Positions 38,156-47,239 of a stretch of 64,000 nt of DNA are shown one piece after another. The stretch comes from Aureococcus anophagefferens (Eukaryota; Sar; Pelagophyceae; Pelagomonadales; Pelagomonadaceae). Every line of letters starts with the position of its first letter. The stretch's first letter is position 1. The stretch covers positions 852,870-916,869 of the forward strand of contig NW_008705572.1 in NCBI RefSeq assembly GCF_000186865.1, given 5' to 3'. The notes under the pieces are model-generated. The model saw only the letters and a list, made by a program, of their open reading frames with translations. It did not search any database and had not been told where the DNA came from. Position numbers and translations under genes: made by a program.

Positions 38156-39963
38156 ATGGAGAAGGAGTTCTACGCCGCGGCGGCGCAGCTCGTGGACGCG
38201 CACATCGTCGCGCAGGCGCAGCAGGTGGCGTCGAGCAACGCGGCGCCGGCGCGGCGCCTCGTGGAGAGCAAGAAGCTCCCCGAGGCCGGCTGGCGCGAGG
38301 AGGACATCGAGGCGCTGCTGCGCAACTGCGCGGCCATGGACTCGAACAATTTTGGGAACAACGTCGGCGTCGGCGAGCGCGAGGCGCGCGTGATCAGCCC
38401 GCTCGTGCGGCGGCGCCACTTTGGGCTCGCGCACGGCGTCGGCCGGAGCGGCGACATCGCCGCGGTGCAGCCCAAGGCCGCCGGGTCGAGCCTGCTCGCG
38501 AAGCTCAGCAACCACCTCGCGCTCGACGCGCTCAGGGAGGCGGGCAACACGGAGTTCACGGCCGCGCTCGTGCTGCCCTGCGCGACGGGCCTCTCGCTCG
38601 CGCTCTGCCTCCTCTCCGTGCGGAACCGTCCCGGCAACGCGTCGAAGAAGAAGGTGCTCTGGTGCCGCATCGACCAGAAGAGCTGCTTCAAGGGCATCCT
38701 GCTCGCGGGCCTCGAGCCCGTCGTCGTGAGCCCGACGCGCGACCGCGGCGTCGGGTCGCCGCCGGACCACGCGCGCCTCCTGAAGAAGAAGAAGGCCAAG
38801 GGCGCCGACGCGCCGCCGCCGCCGCCGCCGCCGAGCGGGCTCGGCGACGAGCTCCTCACGGACCTCCCCGCCCTCGAGGCGCGGCTCGACGCGCTGGGCG
38901 ACGACGTGCTCGCGGTCGTGACGACGACGAGCTGCTTCGCGCCGCGCGCGCCGGGGCAGGAAACGAGTGATTCAAGTTCGCTTCAACATGAGTGTTCCGC
39001 GCGCGCGCGTTCCGGAAAAAGCATCCACGCGTCGAGAGCGCTCCGAGAGATGATCGCTCGTCCAAGAATTAGCCGAAACGAGCGGAAAACGACCGAGATA
39101 TGAGCCTCCAAAGTTGGAAATTTCGCACTCTTTTCCTGCCCAGGCGCGCGCCCGACGACGTCGCGGCCGTCGCGCGGCTCTGCGCGGCCCGCGAGGTCGC
39201 CCACGTCGTCAACAACGCCTACGGCGTCCAGTGCGCGCGGAGCTCCGCGACGCTGAGCCGCGCGTGCCGCGTCGGCCGCGTGGACCTCGTCGTCCAGTCG
39301 ACGGACAAGAACTTCCTCGTGCCCGTCGGCGGCGCCGTCGTCGCGTCGCCCGACGCGGCTCTGGTCGCGGAGGTCGGCCGGGGCTACCCGGGCCGCGCGT
39401 CGGCGACGCCGTCCCAGGACCTGCTCGTGACGCTCCTGGGGCTCGGCCGGCGAGGGTGGCGCGATTTGCTCGACGGCCGCGAGGCGCTGCTGGACGCTTT
39501 CGGGGCCAAGCTCCGCGCGCTCGCGGCGAAGCACGGCGAGCGCGTGCTGGAGACGCCCCACAACCGCATCTCCTTCGGCGTCACGCTCGAGCGCCTCGCG
39601 GCCGCGGCCGCGGAGCTCCAGCGCGCCGAGGGCGCGGACGACGCGGCCGCGGCGCGCCGGCTCGCCAACGACAAGGTCACCAAGTTCGGCTCCATGCTCT
39701 TCACGCGCTGCGTCTCCGGCACGCGCGTCGTCGCGCCGGGCAAGACCCAGGTCATCGGGCCCGAGACGTTCCGCGGCTTCGGCGCGTCCGCGGACGACTA
39801 CCCCGTGCCCTACTTCACCGTGGCCGTCGCGCTCGGCGTCGCGCCCGAGGAGCTCGACGACTTCCTCGGCCGCCTCGACAAGACGTTCCTCCACTTCCAC
39901 AAGCAGATCGGCAAGGGCATGCAGACCGCGCGGCAGGACGCCGCGGCGCCGACGTGCGCGTGA
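38156..39963 (+). CDS. SEPSECS: O-phosphoseryl-tRNA(Sec) selenium transferase (SepSecS)
   Basis: The protein is about 536 residues, from exon 1 (38156-38943) and exon 2 (39144-39963). Signature blocks include A-M-D-S-N-N-F, G-V-G-E-R-E-A-R-V, H-G-V-G-R-S-G-D-I-A-A-V-Q-P-K-A-A-G-S-S, R-I-D-Q-K-S-C-F-K, T-T-S-C-F-A-P-R, V-V-N-N-A-Y-G-V-Q and Q-S-T-D-K-N-F-L-V-P-V-G-G, the last with the PLP-binding Lys. Later come Y-P-G-R-A-S-A-T-P-S and F-G-S-M-L-F-T-R-C-V-S-G. The enzyme converts phosphoseryl-tRNA(Sec) to selenocysteyl-tRNA with selenophosphate, so this alga makes selenoproteins. The start at 38156 (M-E-K-E-F-Y-A-A) matches the family N-terminus; an upstream Met at 38066 is in frame. An Ala/Pro insert near residue 220 is lineage-specific. 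The gene ends 9 bp from the convergent kinase gene. Confidence 0.95.
38944..39143 (+). mobile_element. Introner-like GC-AG intron in SepSecS
   Basis: The intron lies between two copies of GCGCGCGCC (38944-38952 and 39144-39152). Just inside the first copy is GGGGCAGGAAACGAGTG (38953-38969), and just before the second is CACTCTTTTCCTGCCCAG (39126-39143). These are inverted repeats matching at 15 of 16 core positions. Taking the intron from the first base of copy one to the CAG before copy two gives a GC-AG, phase-2 intron and restores C-F-A-P-R-A-P-D-D, matching the family. A donor at 38956 (GCAGGA) is also in frame but would insert four residues. No in-frame GT donor exists here. Confidence 0.85.
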
Positions 39964-39972
39964 GTGGGGTTT

Positions 39973-41319
39973 TTAGTCCCCGGCGAGCGTCGCGCGCATC
40001 CGGATTTCGGGGAGCGTGCCGAAGAGCAGGCCGCCGTCCTCGACGACGACGCCGTAGCCGGCGACGTTCAGGCACGTCGTCGCGAAGACGACGGTGCCCA
40101 ACAGAGCGACCGCGCCGTCGAGGGCGCCGTAGAGCGCGGTCTCCGCCCTTTGCATGCCGTCGTCGGCCCGCGCGGTTTCCGCTTGTTTCATGCCGTCGTC
40201 GGGCCGCGGCATCGCCCGCGAGCACGCGGCCAGTCGCCGCTCCGCGTACTCGATGTGCGAGAAGGGCGCCTCCTCGACGTCCGGCAGCGAGCAGACGGCC
40301 CACAGCCCCCAGACCGCGTGCGCCAGCGGCAGCGCCGCGGCGATTTCCGCCTCGACGGCCGCCGCGCCCGCCCCCGTCGCGGCGCAGTACGCCTCGACGA
40401 AGGGCCGCGCGTCGTCGGGGTAGGCCGCGTCGTCGTAGAGGCCGTCGACGGCGCCGCCCGCCCAGTGCGACAGGTGCGTCGCGAGGTCGAAACCCCGGAA
40501 GTTCGAGCCGCCGTATTCGAAGTCGACGAGCGACACGGCGCCGTCGCCGGCGAGCAGCACGTTCGTGTTCGAGAGGTCGTTATGGCAGAAGGAAGCGGGC
40601 AGGTCCTCGGGTAGAGCGACGCGGAGCTCGTCGAGCGCGGACGCCACCGCGTCGAGGTCGATGGCTCGGACGCGCGCCGCATAGGGCGACGGGTCGTCGG
40701 CGAAGGCCGCCTGCCGCCGCCGCGCGTTCGCCAGCCACGTCTCCGCGGTCGTCCAGGCCCACGGCCGCGCCGCGTCCGCCGGGCCCTCGGCGTGGAGCCT
40801 GCCGAGCGCGCGGGCCACGGCAACGCACTCCCCGGCGCACTCCGCGGCGGTCGCCGGCCGGCCCTCCAACCAGCCTTCCACGCGGCCGCCGTCGAAGGTG
40901 CCCAGGAGCCGCGGCGCGAGGCCGCGCGCGGCGAGCTCGCCGAAGACGACGTTCTCGCGGTGGCGATCGAAGGCCAGCGCGGCGTTTTCGCCGAAGACGC
41001 GGACGAGGTAGCGCGCGTCGTCGGTGCGCAGCGAGTACAGCTCGTTGGTGTTGCCGACAGAGAGCCGCTCGAGGCGGCACGACTCGACCGGCGCCGCGAC
41101 GATGGGCGCGCATTTCGCGACGAGCTGCTGCGGCGACAGCGCCTGGGCCGGTGTGGCGATCGTCGCGATCAAGAAGGCGAGGCATGTGCTCGCTTTGCTG
41201 CAGAGCATGTGGCGCATCAAAAAGGCGAGGCCTGCGCTCGTTTTGCTGCAGAGCATGTGGCGCGGACGCACACTTTGCAACCCCATCGCAATGCCCATCG
41301 CATAGCAAAAAAAGTGCAA
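39973..41319 (-). CDS. Choline/ethanolamine kinase family protein
   Basis: 448 residues from the first Met. Kinase landmarks are L-S-V-G-N-T-N-E-L-Y-S-L and Y-L-V-R-V-F-G (ATP site), F-D-R-H-R-E-N, the Brenner motif F-C-H-N-D-L-S-N-T-N-V-L-L with catalytic Asp, and S-L-V-D-F-E-Y-G-G-S-N-F-R-G-F-D-L-A (metal-binding Asp). It would phosphorylate choline or ethanolamine, the first step of the CDP-choline/ethanolamine route to phospholipids. The N-terminal 60 residues are hydrophobic with a 16-residue tandem duplication and may be a targeting region; the true start could be a later Met. The stop is 9 bp from the SepSecS stop. Confidence 0.85.
   Translation of the reverse strand: MHFFCYAMGIAMGLQSVRPRHMLCSKTSAGLAFLMRHMLCSKASTCLAFLIATIATPAQALSPQQLVAKCAPIVAAPVESCRLERLSVGNTNELYSLRTDDARYLVRVFGENAALAFDRHRENVVFGELAARGLAPRLLGTFDGGRVEGWLEGRPATAAECAGECVAVARALGRLHAEGPADAARPWAWTTAETWLANARRRQAAFADDPSPYAARVRAIDLDAVASALDELRVALPEDLPASFCHNDLSNTNVLLAGDGAVSLVDFEYGGSNFRGFDLATHLSHWAGGAVDGLYDDAAYPDDARPFVEAYCAATGAGAAAVEAEIAAALPLAHAVWGLWAVCSLPDVEEAPFSHIEYAERRLAACSRAMPRPDDGMKQAETARADDGMQRAETALYGALDGAVALLGTVVFATTCLNVAGYGVVVEDGGLLFGTLPEIRMRATLAGD
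41172..41266. repeat. 48-bp tandem duplication in kinase N-terminus
   Basis: Two copies with a 48-bp period, sharing TTTGCTGCAGAGCATGTGGC. On the minus strand they encode two successive 16-residue units of the H-M-L-C-S-K-x-S-x-x-L-A-F-L type, keeping the frame. Confidence 0.85.
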
Positions 41320-41421
41320 CTACTTCGTTGCAGAGGACTTGCACTTTTATTTATGCGGCCCAAGCAACGATGATGCGTTTGCGAGCTTAGTCGAGCCACA
41401 TCAATTTTCCCAAACGCACCA

Positions 41422-43203
41422 ATGCTGCAACCCACACTCGCCCTCCTGCTGTGCTGGCTCGCCGCGACGGCGGCGGACTACCACGAGGCGCTGCGGATCG
41501 TCGGCGTCCTGCGGCCGCGGCCCGGTGCGTCGCCGGAGCAGCTCCTCTTCGCCTTCTTGAAGTCGGCGGAGCGCGCGGCGGTGTCCGTCGGCGGCGACGG
41601 CGTCGCGCGGAGGACGGCGCTCGCGGGCAGCGTCGTCTTCGTCGAGGACGGCGCCCTCGGCGCGCTCGGCGGCGTCGCGGCGCGGTTCGCGTGGTGCCGG
41701 CTCGCGGCCGTCGGCGGCCGGAGCCTCGCGGACGCCGTCGCGGGCGCCGTCGGCGGCGCGCCGGGCCCCGTCGTCGCCGCGGCCGTCGGCGGCGTGACCT
41801 TCCAGGGCGCGCTGACCGAGGGCCTCGGCCCGCGGGGCGTCGTCTACGGCGGCGCGGACGTCGCCGGGCGGCACGAGCTCGAGGCCGCGGACGCCTTCGC
41901 GTGCGTCGCCGCGGGCGCCTGCGTGGCCTTCCTACCGGCCGGCGAGCGCGGCGAGGCGCTCCGCGTGCGGCAGGCGCCCGACGCCTGCGAGCGCCATTGC
42001 GCGGACGCCTTCGGCGACGTCGTCGACCCTCTGGGAAACGTCTGGCCCGCGCTCCTCGGCGTCGACGCGCTCGCGCGGGGCGGCTGCGCCTGGGCGAAGA
42101 CCGTGTGGCATCAGTACGCCCTCCGGGGCCACGCGAGGCGCGCCGCGAACACGTTCCCGAAGACGAAACGGAAGTGGCAGGCGCTGGGCCTGGGCGACGA
42201 GCGGTGGCGCGCGCGCGCGGACCGCGCGGCCGCGGCCGAGGCCGCGCGCGCGGACCTTTTTGAGAGGCACCGAACCTCCGGCGCCTGCGACGCGCGGAAG
42301 CGCGACGTCATCTTCTCCGTCTACAACTACCCCGACGCGTCGACGCTGTACCTCTTCCTGCGGTCGCTGCGCGAGGCGGGCGGCGTCGCGGACGCGGTCG
42401 TCTTCACGCACCGCGCGCACCGCGCGCTCCGGGCCGTCGGCGACCGCTACGGCGCCAGAGTGTTGGAATACTTCGCGCCCCTGACGGGCCACCCGACCGT
42501 CGCGGCGATCATGGCGCGGCCGCACATGCAGGCGCTCAAGGTCGACTTCCCCGGCCCGCTCATCAAGAACTACAAGTTCACGTTCATGTACTGCTACCTC
42601 CTCGAGTTCGGCGAGCTCTACGGCCGCGCGGCCTTCATGGACGTGCGCGACCTCTACTTCCAGCGCGACCCCTTTGCCTATGCCGCGTGCCTCGGCCTCA
42701 CGGCCGCGACGGAGACCGCGGCGCTCGACGTCGACGACCGCAAGTCCATCCACGCGGACCACTACCCGAGGCACTGCGACACGCGCTGGGAGGACTTCCG
42801 GCACCTGCCGCCCATCAACTCCGGCGCCTTCATCGCCGACGTCGCCGCGATGCTGCGGATCGTGAACGCGTCGGCGGCCGTCGTGGACCGCTGCGGCGCG
42901 GGCTACGACCAGGGCACCTTCACGGAGCTCGTCTACCTCGGCCGGCTGCCGGGCACGCCCGTGGCCCTGAGCACGACGGAGACGGGGGCCATCGGCATGA
43001 TCTGCAACTCGCTCGACGTCGCCTACGACACGTACCGCGAGGTCGCGAACGACGCCGGCGACGCCTACGCCATCGTCCACCAGTTCGACCGCTTCGCCGA
43101 GCTCACCGACGACCTGTCGACCCGCATGCCCCTCGACCACGCCAAGCTCCTCGCGCCGAAAGCGACCATGCTCGAGCCCCAGACGTGCGGGGGCGAGGGG
43201 TAA
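41422..43203 (+). CDS. Secreted/Golgi glycosyltransferase-like protein
   Basis: 593 residues with a clear signal peptide (M-L-Q-P-T-L-A-L-L-L-C-W-L-A). The first 270 residues are Ala/Gly/Val-rich with no recognised domain. From about residue 295 a GT-A-like domain appears: D-V-I-F-S-V-Y-N-Y, then Y-G-R-A-A-F-M-D-V-R-D-L-Y-F-Q-R-D-P-F with an acidic D-x-R-D cluster in the place of DxD. I-N-S-G-A-F-I-A-D-V, Y-D-Q-G-T-F-T-E-L-V and P-V-A-L-S-T-T-E-T-G-A follow. This is the pattern of several nucleotide-sugar transferase families that fetch or modify hexoses, but I cannot name the family. It is divergent from the choline kinase gene (about 100 bp between starts). Confidence 0.6.
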   Translation: MLQPTLALLLCWLAATAADYHEALRIVGVLRPRPGASPEQLLFAFLKSAERAAVSVGGDGVARRTALAGSVVFVEDGALGALGGVAARFAWCRLAAVGGRSLADAVAGAVGGAPGPVVAAAVGGVTFQGALTEGLGPRGVVYGGADVAGRHELEAADAFACVAAGACVAFLPAGERGEALRVRQAPDACERHCADAFGDVVDPLGNVWPALLGVDALARGGCAWAKTVWHQYALRGHARRAANTFPKTKRKWQALGLGDERWRARADRAAAAEAARADLFERHRTSGACDARKRDVIFSVYNYPDASTLYLFLRSLREAGGVADAVVFTHRAHRALRAVGDRYGARVLEYFAPLTGHPTVAAIMARPHMQALKVDFPGPLIKNYKFTFMYCYLLEFGELYGRAAFMDVRDLYFQRDPFAYAACLGLTAATETAALDVDDRKSIHADHYPRHCDTRWEDFRHLPPINSGAFIADVAAMLRIVNASAAVVDRCGAGYDQGTFTELVYLGRLPGTPVALSTTETGAIGMICNSLDVAYDTYREVANDAGDAYAIVHQFDRFAELTDDLSTRMPLDHAKLLAPKATMLEPQTCGGEG

Positions 43204-43446
43204 GGACGAGTGATTTCCATGTACCTAGGTATGTTGAAGGTCACATTACAGGCAAATTTGACCTCGCGAAGCCGGACCGAGTCGGCTCTCCGGCCTGGAG
43301 CCTCGTCGCGCGAGAACGCCCGGTGCGCTGGGCGTAACTTGCGACCGCCTTGTACGTATCTTAGGGGCCGCGCGTAGCGCTTGAGCGCCAGGTCGCCGCG
43401 GTGCGCTACACCTTTCAGCCGGTGGAATCCATCTCGCCGCAGCAGC
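43204..43446. other. Intergenic, nothing recognised
   Basis: This 243-bp stretch contains an AT-richer patch at 43210-43265 (TGTTGAAGGTCACATTACAG), presumably the 3' UTR of the glycosyltransferase-like gene and promoter of the next gene. Confidence 0.4.
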
Positions 43447-46400
43447 ATGGATATGCGGCCCAGGGGAGGAAATTTGAAAAACATAATTAGTGCGGAAGAA
43501 AGCGCCGCCTTCAAGCCATGGTCAATGGAGTGTTTTGTTGCTTTGGCCGGCCTCTCGCAGCTGAAGGACTTTTCGCGCGCTTTGGGAGTGCGAGCGCCAA
43601 AGAGCGTAGAGGCGTCGAGCCGAGACCTCAAGCGGCTCCTGACCGCCCCCGAAAGCCTCCCGCTCGCGCAGCTCCCGCCTGGGCGCTCGACGGACGAGAA
43701 TAATTGGCCGGGGCGATTCTACGCGCACGGCGACTGCGAGAAGTGCGGCAAAGAATTGTTTCCGCCCGTCTTCGAATGCTGCGAGCGCTGCGGCGTGGCG
43801 GTGTGGTGCTCCGAGGGGTGCCAGGCCGCGGACGCTGCCGAGCACGCGGCCGTCTGCTCCGAGTGGAATTCCAAGCGCACCGCGAGCGTCCAGTGCCGAC
43901 GCGAGTACCGCAAGGGCGGCCGCGTCGTCGCCGTCGGCTACGCGGCGGTGATGATTTCGGGGAAAGGGTCCGTCAAGGCCCGCGCGAAGATCTCGCCCGT
44001 GGGTCCCGGGGACGACCTCTGCCGCGCCGCGCACACGGGCGACGTCGGCGCCCTCGCGCGACTCCTCGACGACGGCGCGGCCGTCGACGGCCGCGACGGC
44101 TGGGGCGCGACTCCGCTCGCGCGGGCGGCGGCGCGCGGCCGCGCCGACGCGGTCCGCCTGCTGCTGGACCGCGGCGCGTCCGTGGACGAGGGGGCGCGCG
44201 GGTCGCCCGCCTGCCCGCGCGTCGGCCATTTTTTTGCCGCGGCCGCCGCCGCCGGCCGCACGGCGCTCTGCGGCGCGGCCGAGGGCGGCGGCGCGGGGCC
44301 GCGGGTCGCATGCCTGCGCCTCCTGCTGCAGCGCGGCGCGGACCCGAACGTGCCGGGCGCGGAACCGCCCCTCGCCAATCTCGCGGCCGAAATCGCGCGC
44401 CTGCGCGAGGGCGGCGCAGCGGCGGCGGCCGTCGCGCCGTTCGAGGCCGCGATCGAGGCGCTGTGCGGCGCGGCCTGCGAGCTCGAGCGCGACGACCCGG
44501 TCCTTGCGCCGCTCCTCGACGTCGCGCCCTACTCCGTCGCGGCGACGGCGGCGCTCCTCCGCGCGGGCGCGAACCCGAACGCCGCGGTCATGGGTCCGGA
44601 GCTCGACGGGCGCTCGGGCCTCGACCACCCCGTCCGCGACCGCGTCCGGGCCATGAGCTGGGTCGTCGGCGACGGGGAGCGTGCGGCCGCGGTGCCGCCG
44701 GACTTCGACGGCTGGTCCGTCAAGAAGCTCCGCGCGGCCATCGCGGCCGCGGGGCTGTCGCACGCCGACTGCGTCGAAAAGGCGGACCTTCGGCGCCGCT
44801 GCCGCGACGCGCTCGAGGCCGCGGCGCCCGCGGATCAGGCCGAGCGCTCGATCCCCCACCGCACGCCGCTCTCGAGGATCCTGCGCGTCGCGGGCGCCGC
44901 CGGCGCGTCCGCGGCGGATAACCCCGCGTTCGCGCTGCTCCTCGACCACGGCGCGGACCCGCGGCTCCTCGCGCCCGTGCCGCCGCTGCTCACGGCCATC
45001 GTCTTCGGCGACGATCGCGCGGCGGCGATGCTCGTCGACGCGGGCGCGGACGCGGACGCCGTGCTCAACCTCGAGACCTGCCGCGTCCTCGTGAGCGGCG
45101 AGCGCTCCGAGTTCGAGGTCAAGCCCGAGGCGCGAAAGGTCCTGACGATCCGCGAGTTCGTCGCCATCCACTTCGGCGAGGGCCACGCGATCCGCGCGGC
45201 GGTCGACCGCGGCGCCGCGGCCGTCGATCTCGCGGCGCTCGGCGACGCCGCGGGATCGCCGGCCGAGGCGGCCGCGCTCATCGACCGGGCCTGCGACGCC
45301 GCCGTCGCCAAGGAGAACTGGCTCCCCTGGGACCCGGACGCGCAGCGCCTCCGCCTCCTCTCGCGCCACGTCCGCCGCGCGAGCCCGGCGATGCTCGCCT
45401 GGCGCGACGCGCGGCTCTCGCGGTTCGCGTCGGAGCCGAACGAGGACCTCCTGATCGTGGAGGACGCGCCCGAGGGCCTCGCGCCGCTCCCGGGGACGAG
45501 CGCGCGGACGCTCTGGATCGCGCTCCACCAGTGGCGCTGCGGCCTCGCCGCCGTGGCCCTCGACGAGTCGCCGGCGCGGAGGCTCTTCATTCGGAACAGG
45601 GCCGACTTCGACGCCGCCGCCGCCGACGGCCGCCTCGCGGCGTGTCTCGGGCCCGGGGCGTCGGTTGCCGAGGCCTGGCCCATCGTGGCTCGGGGCCTGG
45701 AGCGCGTGCGCGCGAACTTGTCGGCCACCGACAACCCCTACTTCGAGCTCCGCATGCCCCAGATTGGGAATCCGGTCCAGTTCTTCCTCAACGCGATCCT
45801 CGACGCGTCGGAAGTCGTCGCCGACGCGTCGGACGAAGAGCTCTACCAGGTCGTGAAAGCCACGGGGGACGCGATGAGCGAGGCCATCGGCTACGCGGAC
45901 GAGCTCCTGAGCCGGGGCGTCCAGCTCCCGGCGCTCCCGGCCGGGACGATGGACGTGATCGTCCGCGACGGTCTCAGCGTCACGTTCCTCGCGAAATGGG
46001 AGGAGATCGGCGTGGACGCGGTCGTCGCCTACGTCGTCGCCGTCTGGCGCACGTCCGTCGATTTCGCGAAGCGCTGGGCCACGATGCTCGTGCGCACGCT
46101 CATGGTCTCGGGCGCCGTCCAGACCGACGGCGACGACCGCGTGCGCGCCTGGGAGACGGCCGCGCGCGCCGCCGCGTCGATGCGCGCCGCGCTCGAGCCC
46201 CTGCCCGGATTCGCGGAGCACCAGCCCGCCGTCGTCCGCATGACCTTCGTCCGGTCGCTGCGCCTGCGGGCCATCGAGGCCCTCGAGCGCCGCGGCCGGG
46301 ACGTCGCCGCGCCGCGCCGCGCCGCGCTCCTCGACCGCGCGGCGGCGCTCGCGCGGGACGTCGTCGCGTCGTGCGAGATCTCCTCGCTGCCGGACACCGG

Positions 46401-47124
46401 CTACATCGGCTTCTACGGCGCCGAGGTCGGCGTCGCGATGCTCGGCACCACCGTTCGCGTCTACACGCCCCTGCCCCAAGCGTTCATGACCTTCACGCAC
46501 TTCGTCCTCCCGTACGCGCACGCGTGCTTCGTGCTCGGCCTCCGCGCGCGGCGCGACGGCGACCGCGGCGAGGCCGCGCGGTGCTTCGTCGGAGCGCTCA
46601 TCCACTTCCCCTTCGACGAGCTGAAGAAGGTCGTCGCGGCGTGGCTCCTCGCGGAGGTCCAGGCCGGCGCCGGCGCGCCCCTCGGCACCGTGCGCGCGAT
46701 CGCCGAGACCGCGCGCGTCTTCGAGGGCGCCTTCCAGGACGGCGCGTTCGGCGCGCCCACCGCGGACGGCGACCTCCCGGCGCGGGCCAAGGTCCGCGCG
46801 CTCCTCCGGCGCGCGGCCGCGCTCCCGGACGCGGCCGCGGCGCCGGGCGCCGCCCGTCCCGACCCGGCCGCGGTCCTCGACGCCAACGCCGCGCGCTTCA
46901 TCAAGTCGCTCTTCGGCGGCGCCGCGGCCACGGCGCCGCCCCGGTCCCGCCGCCGCCGCCGCTGCTGCGCGTTTTGCGGGCGCATGCGCCTGCCCGGCGA
47001 CCCCAAGTTCAAAACCTGCTCCCGCTGCAAGGCCGTCGTCTACTGCGACGCCGCGTGCCAGAAGGCGCACTGGGCCACCCACAAGAAGCACTGCGCGAAG
47101 AAGCCCGCGGAGATCGCGAAGTAA
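43447..47124 (+). CDS. MYND - ankyrin - SAP-like - ankyrin - MYND protein
   Basis: About 1225 residues from the Met at 43447 (an in-frame Met also exists at 43381). A first MYND-like finger lies at roughly 43735-43860 (C-E-K-C-G-K-E-L, C-C-E-R-C-G-V-A-V-W-C-S-E-G-C). Ankyrin repeats follow (D-D-L-C-R-A-A-H-T-G-D-V-G-A-L, D-G-W-G-A-T-P-L-A-R-A-A). A SAP-like motif comes at about 44705-44810 (D-G-W-S-V-K-K-L-R-A-A-I, D-C-V-E-K-A-D-L-R-R-R), then more ankyrin-like repeats and a long alpha-helical region. A canonical MYND finger sits at the very C-terminus (C-C-A-F-C-G-R, C-S-R-C-K-A-V-V-Y-C-D-A-A-C-Q-K-A-H-W). The architecture suggests a large protein-interaction scaffold. The SAP-like segment closely matches the one in the MYND gene at 22879. 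Confidence 0.75.
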   Translation: MDMRPRGGNLKNIISAEESAAFKPWSMECFVALAGLSQLKDFSRALGVRAPKSVEASSRDLKRLLTAPESLPLAQLPPGRSTDENNWPGRFYAHGDCEKCGKELFPPVFECCERCGVAVWCSEGCQAADAAEHAAVCSEWNSKRTASVQCRREYRKGGRVVAVGYAAVMISGKGSVKARAKISPVGPGDDLCRAAHTGDVGALARLLDDGAAVDGRDGWGATPLARAAARGRADAVRLLLDRGASVDEGARGSPACPRVGHFFAAAAAAGRTALCGAAEGGGAGPRVACLRLLLQRGADPNVPGAEPPLANLAAEIARLREGGAAAAAVAPFEAAIEALCGAACELERDDPVLAPLLDVAPYSVAATAALLRAGANPNAAVMGPELDGRSGLDHPVRDRVRAMSWVVGDGERAAAVPPDFDGWSVKKLRAAIAAAGLSHADCVEKADLRRRCRDALEAAAPADQAERSIPHRTPLSRILRVAGAAGASAADNPAFALLLDHGADPRLLAPVPPLLTAIVFGDDRAAAMLVDAGADADAVLNLETCRVLVSGERSEFEVKPEARKVLTIREFVAIHFGEGHAIRAAVDRGAAAVDLAALGDAAGSPAEAAALIDRACDAAVAKENWLPWDPDAQRLRLLSRHVRRASPAMLAWRDARLSRFASEPNEDLLIVEDAPEGLAPLPGTSARTLWIALHQWRCGLAAVALDESPARRLFIRNRADFDAAAADGRLAACLGPGASVAEAWPIVARGLERVRANLSATDNPYFELRMPQIGNPVQFFLNAILDASEVVADASDEELYQVVKATGDAMSEAIGYADELLSRGVQLPALPAGTMDVIVRDGLSVTFLAKWEEIGVDAVVAYVVAVWRTSVDFAKRWATMLVRTLMVSGAVQTDGDDRVRAWETAARAAASMRAALEPLPGFAEHQPAVVRMTFVRSLRLRAIEALERRGRDVAAPRRAALLDRAAALARDVVASCEISSLPDTGYIGFYGAEVGVAMLGTTVRVYTPLPQAFMTFTHFVLPYAHACFVLGLRARRDGDRGEAARCFVGALIHFPFDELKKVVAAWLLAEVQAGAGAPLGTVRAIAETARVFEGAFQDGAFGAPTADGDLPARAKVRALLRRAAALPDAAAAPGAARPDPAAVLDANAARFIKSLFGGAAATAPPRSRRRRRCCAFCGRMRLPGDPKFKTCSRCKAVVYCDAACQKAHWATHKKHCAKKPAEIAK

Positions 47125-47239
47125 GGTCGCCTGGGAGAAACAAAAAACAAAGCCGCGTGAGCCCAGTCGTGCGGGGAGGGGTAAGGTTGTGGAGAGGCGT
47201 TGGGTCGTGAACTGGCGAGTCTCGCCACAGCTGGCTGGG

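Noticed and set aside
39114..41390. A 758-codon plus-strand frame over SepSecS exon 2 and the choline kinase gene
   Set aside because: It is Arg/Pro-rich and overlaps two well-supported genes in other frames.
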